Origin: Sphacelaria rigidula
Taxonomy: Eukaryota; Phaeophyceae; Sphacelariales
NCBI GenBank assembly: GCA_964200075.2
Contig: CAXNAA020000538.1
Location: forward strand, 1-20,367
Direction: 5' to 3'
DNA length: 20,367 bases
In this document: positions 14,923-20,367 of the stretch, piece after piece
Layout: each line of letters begins with the position of its first letter
Position numbering within the stretch: position 1 is the stretch's first letter
Made by a program: the position numbers and the translations under genes
Notes under the pieces: generated by a model
The model's database searches: none
What the model saw: the letters and a program-made list of their open reading frames with translations, nothing else
What the model was told of the DNA's origin: nothing

Positions 14923-16458
14923 TGATATATTTTTTAGCACAGCATAAGATATGCTATGATGTGTAGTAGTTGGTCAACTTTGAACAAATCATTTTTATAG
15001 AGAGTGATTTTTTCGGGTTTCTTGATAATCACCGCTCATGACAGTTTGTTTCTGTTTATCCCAAGCGTTGGGAATCGAAAGACATGAACATACGACGCAA
15101 GTATCGAGAATAGGATGTTGAACAAGCCCATTCTTCAACAGGTTTGTTAGTCTCTGCGGGCCCTGCGAGTGTACAGCCCCCAGTCTTCGCTCTTTGATAT
15201 TTTCTCTCGACCGAATCGATGCTGATCGGACTGCTGCAAAGATTGTCCCCCCCCACCCCCCCCGAACCGGCCAAAAAAGCACACGGAGGCGATGATCATA
15301 AATTCCGTTAGATGAGCTGGTTTCGTGCTGCGCCTCGCGACTCATTTGGACGTTACAGCTGATTTCAGACTGCTACACGCCTCTCGTGTGGGCGGAATTG
15401 CTGCAAACGAGCCCTACAGTGGGGTCGCACCCGGTTTGTCGGACGATCTCCGGTGCACTTATTGCAGGGGGACTATCTGGGCATTAGTCATCGTTATAAT
15501 GAACAGTTGTATGCTCTAGGCTCTCCTGTTTTCTCGATATTCATTGTGCTACAGCCGAAAAACCATGTTTCGGGCCATATACGATCAAGAACCCTGCCTC
15601 GATAAACTCAGTTTTACTCGGTATCGTTCCGACAACACAAGATTGGGAATTGTGTCCCGGGGACGACCAGCTTTTTTTTCCAGCGCTGACGGACTCTCAA
15701 ATTCTGAAGTGAAGATGACCAATCGTCTGTGAAAAAATCCCGATTCAGTGAATGTCATCATGTAAAGTCTGACCACTGTATCATATTTTCACGTCATATG
15801 GTTATATGGTTATAATGATATCAAGGCGCTAATTTTTATCTTTGCGGCAAGTTGGATAGCACGCATTTGAGCTTGAGGGCGCGTACCATGCCGAAGACTA
15901 GGCCTTTGCTCCGTAGGCTTCAGGCGGAGAAGCCCATTTTTATTTTCAAAGCCCAAAAATATGATTTTTTTAGCTAGCTTTGGGTAATAAAGAACCCGCT
16001 TCCTTTCCCTGAGGATTTTTCTTGGAATCCATTTCTTGCGGGCCCAGCTGGCAGCGGTGCGCCGGGTTGCCTTCCTGCCTTGTCAGACGTCCGCCAGGTC
16101 AATAGTTTCGGTACTCGGCGACCCCCGATCTGACGAGTAATGTCACGGTGGGGGTGTACAAGACATTTCTCAGGTTTAAAATTGTAGGAGGAGCTCTTTA
16201 TTTCATCCAAAAAAGACTCATGCAGAATACGAGAGCACGCCGCGGGTAGTACTCTGATGAGCCAAGGATGTCTCGAATTGATTTTGAAACGAGAATTCCC
16301 CGGCCCGTATTTTGTGTACCTGTTATTTGTAGGAGATTCAAAATGATAACGAACTGGGCTCAAAGGTGCACAGCCCGTTCGGTGACATGACTCTTCAGTT
16401 GACTTGCTAGCGTGGTCTGTATTTTGTGCTGCTGAACCCGCCTCCCGGGCAGAAGACA
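14923..16458. other. Unassigned sequence
   Basis: The reverse frames 14995-15345 and 15974-16519 (the latter runs into TIR element copy 2) have no recognisable motif. A C8-A-C8 tract occupies 15247-15263. A short direct repeat ATATGGTT x2 lies near 15797. Confidence 0.4.
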
Positions 16459-16467
16459 TTGAAAAAC

Positions 16468-16764
16468 GTCCTCGTGAGATTGAGAGTTGAGGATGCGATC
16501 GAGAGCGAGAAGCAGTCAATTAGTGAATGAATCGTTTCAGTTCTGAAATGCACCTCCACGAGCCCCGATAGGCTTTCTGTAGTAGCTAGCCACTGAGGCC
16601 CTTGGTATCTGTGAGTAGGATACCGACGTGTAGCTGTAAGCACACGCCAGTGATGAGAGGCGAAGAGAAGCACACACGGAATAAAAAAAAATGTCTACGG
16701 CAAGTTGGAGCGAATGATCAAAGCCACTCTCAATCAGCGCTGTGACGCTCAATCTCACGAAAAC
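16468..16764 (-). mobile_element. Non-autonomous TIR element, copy 2 (inverted)
   Basis: The reverse complement of this stretch aligns with 8457-8744. Its TIRs are GTCCTCGTGAGATTGAG (16468-16484) and CTCAATCTCACGAAAAC (16748-16764), differing at two outer bases. The T-rich stretch before ATTCCGTGTGTGCTT is longer than in copy 1. The terminal TIR regions stay similar further in, with TGATTGAGAGTGG-like blocks on both sides. The open frames over it are not shared by copy 1. Confidence 0.8.
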
Positions 16765-16771
16765 GTCATTA

Positions 16772-17413
16772 GTGGCCGCTGCTGAATAACCACTGGTCTC
16801 GCGTGCACGTGTACTGCACGACTGAAGTAGATTACGGTAGTGTAGGGTGCATGGTTAACCAACCTATTATCGATTTTGTTGTGTGCGAGAACAACAGTCG
16901 ACAGAGCGAGAAATTACATTCAAGAAGGACGTTGAGTGTGACTTGTGACGTGTGACGTGCTTGGGTACTTGCGCACGATTTTACTCGCCTGCTCAGACCT
17001 GCCGTTGGTTTTACATCGCATCACATGCCATGCTTATGATACACTTGCTCTGTCCCGCAAGATAAGCCCGTTTGGAGGTTTTGCCGCATCTCTCGTGCGT
17101 ATGTCCGGCTTTTCCCGAGCGTATTTTTTGTCGTTGTCGTGAAGTTTGGAGCATAACTCAAAACCGAGGCTTTTGCCGAGCCCCCAATAGACCACCAGCT
17201 ACACTCACGGCGATCAGAGTGTGTCGGTCGTGCACAACCGGAATCTACCGGTTGACCGCCTTCCCATCGATTTTTGGAGAAAGTTTCTTTCATGGTTCTT
17301 GAGGCGTTTCGGAGGACCGCCCGAAACCGTCATTCTTCAGTCTGCCGCCGCAACAGCACTATTTGAGCACGCAACAGTCTGTACATACCGGGTTCGGGGG
17401 TATACGCGCCCAT
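16772..17413. other. Unassigned sequence
   Basis: Frames on both strands are short. The reverse frame 17330-17605 gives 91 residues without a known motif. Confidence 0.4.
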
Positions 17414-17442
17414 CCCGGGGATAATATCATGTTGTCCCCGGG
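17414..17442. repeat. GC-rich 8-bp inverted repeat
   Basis: CCCGGGGA (17414-17421) and TCCCCGGG (17435-17442) with a 13-base AT-rich loop. Because of the symmetry both strands translate to a similar short peptide here, which is a by-product. Confidence 0.8.
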
Positions 17443-17919
17443 TCTGGAGGGTCTTCTTGTTCTCACACATGTCCCCAACAGCTCGAAACACACTACCGTG
17501 GGTCTGAGCATCGATAACAAGTTTTTTTGTACCCCGCGTATGGCACGTTGAGCCAAAGCTCTGCCCAAACTGCCAAAACTTTGGCTCTCCTTCGGAAAAT
17601 CTCACAACATAAGCCCACTTTGTGATGTTTTCACGCCGAGGAAGATCACATGTGATCCCCTGGGGCTAATTTTCATTTTTTTACATGATGGCAACCATAT
17701 GTGGAAGACATGTTGGAGGTCTGTATGTCGGAAACAACTGTATTGGGTATTGGGTACATGACCGCAATATTTCACCACGGGCTTATCCAGTTAAATTTTC
17801 CAAACGGGCTTATCTTGTGGGACAGAGGAAGTATTTATAGATATTTATACATGGATATCGCTAGGGAGTTTTCGCGATATTGCTATGATATGATATACCT
17901 ATATGATACTTTGTAATGC
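17443..17919. other. Unassigned sequence
   Basis: No supported gene. The right half becomes rich in GATA/TATC steps and grades into the 22-bp repeat. Confidence 0.4.
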
Positions 17920-18007
17920 GATACCGACCAGTACACGATACGATACCGACCACTATACGATGTGATACCTACCTCTACATGATGTGATACCGACCACTAT
18001 ATGATAG
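17920..18007 (+). repeat. 22-bp minisatellite, four units
   Basis: Four consecutive units of exactly 22 bases (17920, 17942, 17964, 17986) of the type GATACCGACCACTATACGAT plus two bases. There are a few substitutions and no indels. Confidence 0.9.
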
Positions 18008-18019
18008 GATGACCTCTAT

Positions 18020-18265
18020 CACAGACCCTGGCGGTGAGCGGATTAACTCCCTGACTACCAGCATAAACGTCATCTGTTGAATCGGCATCAATTTCACTTG
18101 AAATAGTACGACTGCATGACTCAGATGATCCACCTTCGCGGTGAAAGCGTGATCCCCTTCACCGCCAGGGCAGTGCGATGTTCTGAATCGACATCATATT
18201 CCTTCTGTTTTTTTCGAGTGTGGGTTGATGCCGATTCGACAGATCATCCACCATCGAACAGACTA
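18020..18265. mobile_element. Two P-family palindromic units, diverged
   Basis: CTGTTGAATCGGCATCAATT and TTCACTTGAAATAGTA (from about 18071) give a forward core. TTGATGCCGATTCGACAGAT (about 18226-18245) gives a reverse core. The ends use a variant CCCTGGCGGTGA (about 18026) with its complement TCACCGCCAGGG (about 18159-18170), suggesting a subfamily with compensated ends. Confidence 0.65.
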
Positions 18266-18525
18266 AATGTGCACAACGCGGGGCGCATTCGAATTTCGAT
18301 TTTCATGCGTTTACCGGGATAATGGTAAGAGCACGCGCAACTGGTCAGTGCTGCACCGTCACCGCGGTGTGTCTGTCTCTGTTTTTACTTCCTTCCGAAT
18401 AGAAGAGACTCCGCTGGTCCCACGAACACGATGCAGCACGTAATCACAACACGTGTCGCGCATGACGAGGAATTGCATTGGCAAAAACTGTACTGTTGAC
18501 AGTATCGAATTTATTGACGCCGCTA
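18266..18525. other. Unassigned sequence
   Basis: No gene or repeat recognised. Confidence 0.4.
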
Positions 18526-18886
18526 GAGCCCCCCACCATCCCCACCCCCACCCCCTCAAAAAAGCGGCTGGTTTGACGGGGCAAAATCTCCATGGCAATG
18601 GAGATGGCAAAAGCCAAACACACCGAGCGGCTGGGAACTCCCACGGTTGAGAATGTGTTCGCTACTGTCGCCCGTACGAGACGTGTCATGCAGTCTGAAA
18701 CCAGCTTTCACGCGCTGTACGACCATCTTCCTCGTGACAGGTTTGGGGCCCGTTTGAGGTTGGGGTTGGGGGGGGTGGGGGGGGGGGGGGTACTCATGAT
18801 CATGTATGCCATAGTCATTTGACCATTGACCCCGCATCCCTACGAAGCCGGGGCGGAGCACGCAGGGTTTTCGCCGGACCATGCTC
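18526..18886 (+). repeat. G-run repeat family, copy 1 (C-rich start, body, G-rich tract, end block)
   Basis: The body (about 18537-18750) matches 19451-19665 closely, starting GGTTTGACGGGGCAAAATCT and containing the hairpin ATCTCCAT-GGCA-ATGGAGAT (18587-18606). A G-rich tract (18758-18790) follows. Then comes an end block (about 18827-18882), GACCCCGCATCCCTACGAAG and GGAGCACG..GGGTT, which also follows the G-runs at 19.39 and 20.28 kb. The C-rich start and G-rich end are roughly inverted repeats. Substitutions between the bodies do not favour third codon positions in either frame I compared, so the open frames are not genes. Confidence 0.8.
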
Positions 18887-19091
18887 GCACTTCATCACCA
18901 AGCGCAAAGCGCCGTGGATTCGGCGAGTCGCGTGAAAGGGGAGCTGCATCCTGCTAAGATTGCTCGGCCTGAAGCGTTTTGATTAACTTGCATTTGGATG
19001 GCAGCCTACAATGAGCTGCTTTATTTTTTGGTATCGCCACTTCCAGAGAGAGCCACGGCTTATACACTGCCTCGTGCGTGTCTCACCATTT

Positions 19092-19196
19092 AAACCCTCA
19101 GACCGCGAGGGTAGTCCACCTGGATCATGCGTACTTTTTTCAAGTGAAATTAACGCCGATTCAGCGCATGACCTGCTCTCTCTGTCCAAGGGTTGA
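19092..19196 (-). mobile_element. Single P-family palindromic unit
   Basis: The ends are AAACCCTCAGACCGCGAGG and, inverted, CC.AGGGTT. The core GGATCATGCGTACTTTTTTC..GCCGATTCA is in reverse orientation. It stands alone, about 105 bp long. Confidence 0.8.
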
Positions 19197-19388
19197 ACAC
19201 TGCGTGGTACGATCATCCCCGTTGTGCGGAGTTGAGGTTCTCCCACACCACACAACATGATCTAGCTCGACTACCGTCATGGTTACTGCAAAAAAAACGC
19301 ATGCGCGCAAAACAAGAACGGGAACCTGGTTGCCCAGCTCACGGAGCGAGTGGTGCGTTTTACAGCGTTGTTGCCAATCGACGCCAAT

Positions 19389-19700
19389 CCTATCGGGGGG
19401 CCGCCCCTACAAAGCCGGGACGGAGCACGTCGGGTTCTTGCCGGACCAGGCTGACCCACCCCATCCCCTCAGGAAAGCGGGTGGTTTGACGGGGCAAAAT
19501 CTCCATGGCGATGGAGATGGCCAAAGCCAAACACACCGAGCGGATGGGAACTCCCACGCTTGGGAGTGTTTCCGCCAATGTCGCCCGTAGGAGACGTTTC
19601 AGGCAGTCTGAAACCACCCACCATGCGCTGTATGGCCATCTTCGTAACAGGTTTGGGGCTCGTTTGGGGGGGAGGGAGGGGGTGGGGGGTGGCGCTATCG
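19389..19700 (+). repeat. G-run repeat family, copy 2 with preceding end block
   Basis: A short G-run and end block (about 19395-19442) lie directly before a second body (about 19449-19665), which ends in a G-rich tract (19666-19692). This arrangement implies a tandem order end block to body. The hairpin ATCTCCAT-GGCG-ATGGAGAT (19499-19518) is kept. One in-frame 3-base difference from copy 1 is present. Confidence 0.8.
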
Positions 19701-20278
19701 CAGCGTCAGTCGACGTTGTTTGATGCAAAAGTCCAGAGATAGACTCTATACTGTAAGCAGTAACTTTTTTATAGTCATGTAACGCCACTAATGTAATGTA
19801 ATGTCCAGGACGTGCTGTGATCAGGGCCCGTTTAAGCGAGACAAGAAAGGTGAGCATGCGCCGTGAGGGTGAAATTCTGGCGGTTTTGGCGATTTTTTTT
19901 TTTTTTTCCTTCTGATCGGTGTGAGAGGTGTGATGCGCAACCTATTGAAAGGACAAGAGAAGAAAAAATGACGAAAAACGCCAGAACGATTGTCACTGTC
20001 ACGGGGCCCGTGCTCATTTTACTGTCTCATTGAAACACGCCCTCACAAACGGGGTTATTAACAGTACTCTCCGGCAGGCCTCCCTCTGCAGCTACGTGCG
20101 GCAAGACTTTGGGCTCGAATTCACCAACCGCAGCATATAGGAGATGTGATGATGATGATACACTTTGAGTAATCTCCTACAAGTGATACTCAAGCCGTAG
20201 TCACAAGACCAACGTACCCAAGGTGATACAAACGGAAACCCTCGCTGAAAAAAGACGTTGAGGCGGGTGCGGGTGCGC
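19701..20278. other. Unassigned sequence
   Basis: It contains a T15 run near 19895, an ATGTA/ATGTAATG short repeat near 19791 and a GATGAT run near 20147. No gene seen. Confidence 0.4.
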
Positions 20279-20280
20279 GC

Positions 20281-20367
20281 GGGGGGGGGGGGGGGGGGTT
20301 GTCTTATATGATCCTTGACCCCGCATCCCTAAAAAGCGGGGACGAAGCAAGCGGGGCTTTTTCCGAA
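20281..20367 (+). repeat. G-run repeat family, copy 3 (G18 and end block, cut by window edge)
   Basis: Eighteen G bases (20281-20298) are followed by the end block GACCCCGCATCCCTAAAAAG and GGGGCTTTTTCCGAA. No body precedes it, so only the right part of the element is present. Confidence 0.8.

Noticed and set aside
15247-15263. C8-A-C8 tract as a fourth copy of the G-run family in reverse
   Set aside because: Flanking sequence does not match the body or end block; only the homopolymer pattern is similar.
15974-16519. Reverse open frame of 181 codons
   Set aside because: Its first part lies inside TIR element copy 2, and copy 1 has no equivalent frame. The remainder shows no family motif.
17330-17605. 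Short peptides that look alike on both strands near 17.4 kb
   Set aside because: This is caused by the GC-rich inverted repeat at 17414-17442, not by two genes.
18592-18822. Forward frame rich in Met/Ala/Lys repeated at 19505-19723
   Set aside because: Comparing the copies codon by codon, second-position changes are at least as common as third-position ones. It is repeat sequence, not a gene.
19390-19857. Reverse open frame with a peptide also found at 18444-18689
   Set aside because: The shared peptide reflects the duplicated repeat body. Amino-acid identity is lower than nucleotide identity and changes are not concentrated at third positions, so there is no sign of protein-level selection.

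Overview
The window looks like gene-poor, repeat-rich nuclear DNA of a eukaryote. The signs are a 10-N assembly gap, no open frame longer than about 208 codons, plausible GT/AG splice signals, Pol III box-like sequences, many short inverted-repeat elements and a short CCCTAA (TTAGGG-type) tract. Base composition is mixed, with one very AT-rich island. I cannot name the species. A protist or alga (stramenopile-like) fits the style, but nothing here proves it. I see no prokaryotic operon, rRNA, CRISPR array or recognisable viral gene.

Layout. 1-4.7 kb: mostly unassigned sequence with a scaffold gap, small hairpins and two weak exon candidates (288-632 and 3091-3213). 4.68-5.1 kb: a reverse-strand dispersed repeat (copy A) whose end is duplicated in tandem, then a degenerate tRNA-like sequence with a T6 run. 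5.7-6.46 kb: a fragment of a CA-tailed repeat family, a very long near-perfect hairpin (6042-6156) and three palindromic units of about 105 bp. 7.63-8.03 kb: a tRNA-like head followed by the fullest copy of the CA-tailed family. 8.45-9.04 kb: a terminal-inverted-repeat (TIR) element of about 290 bp, then copy B of the 4.7 kb repeat. 9.6-11.8 kb: two 'GATACC' satellite clusters and a nested AT-rich tandem duplication. 12.04-12.9 kb: stacked hairpins and six palindromic units. 13.1-14.5 kb: a telomere-like tract, a nested palindrome, another CA-family fragment and two weak coding candidates (one PLAC8-like). 16.46-16.77 kb: a second, inverted copy of the TIR element. 17.9-19.2 kb: a 22-bp minisatellite and three more palindromic units. 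18.5-20.37 kb: a repeat family with G-rich, quadruplex-prone blocks.

Interpretation. This is a graveyard of small non-autonomous elements; no transposase or reverse transcriptase is visible. The most informative items are the palindromic units that share their ends, the inverted pair of TIR elements, the GNRA-type hairpin kept by a compensatory change in the CA-tailed repeats, and the 47-bp-stem hairpin. All protein-coding calls are low confidence and would need transcript data or homology searches.
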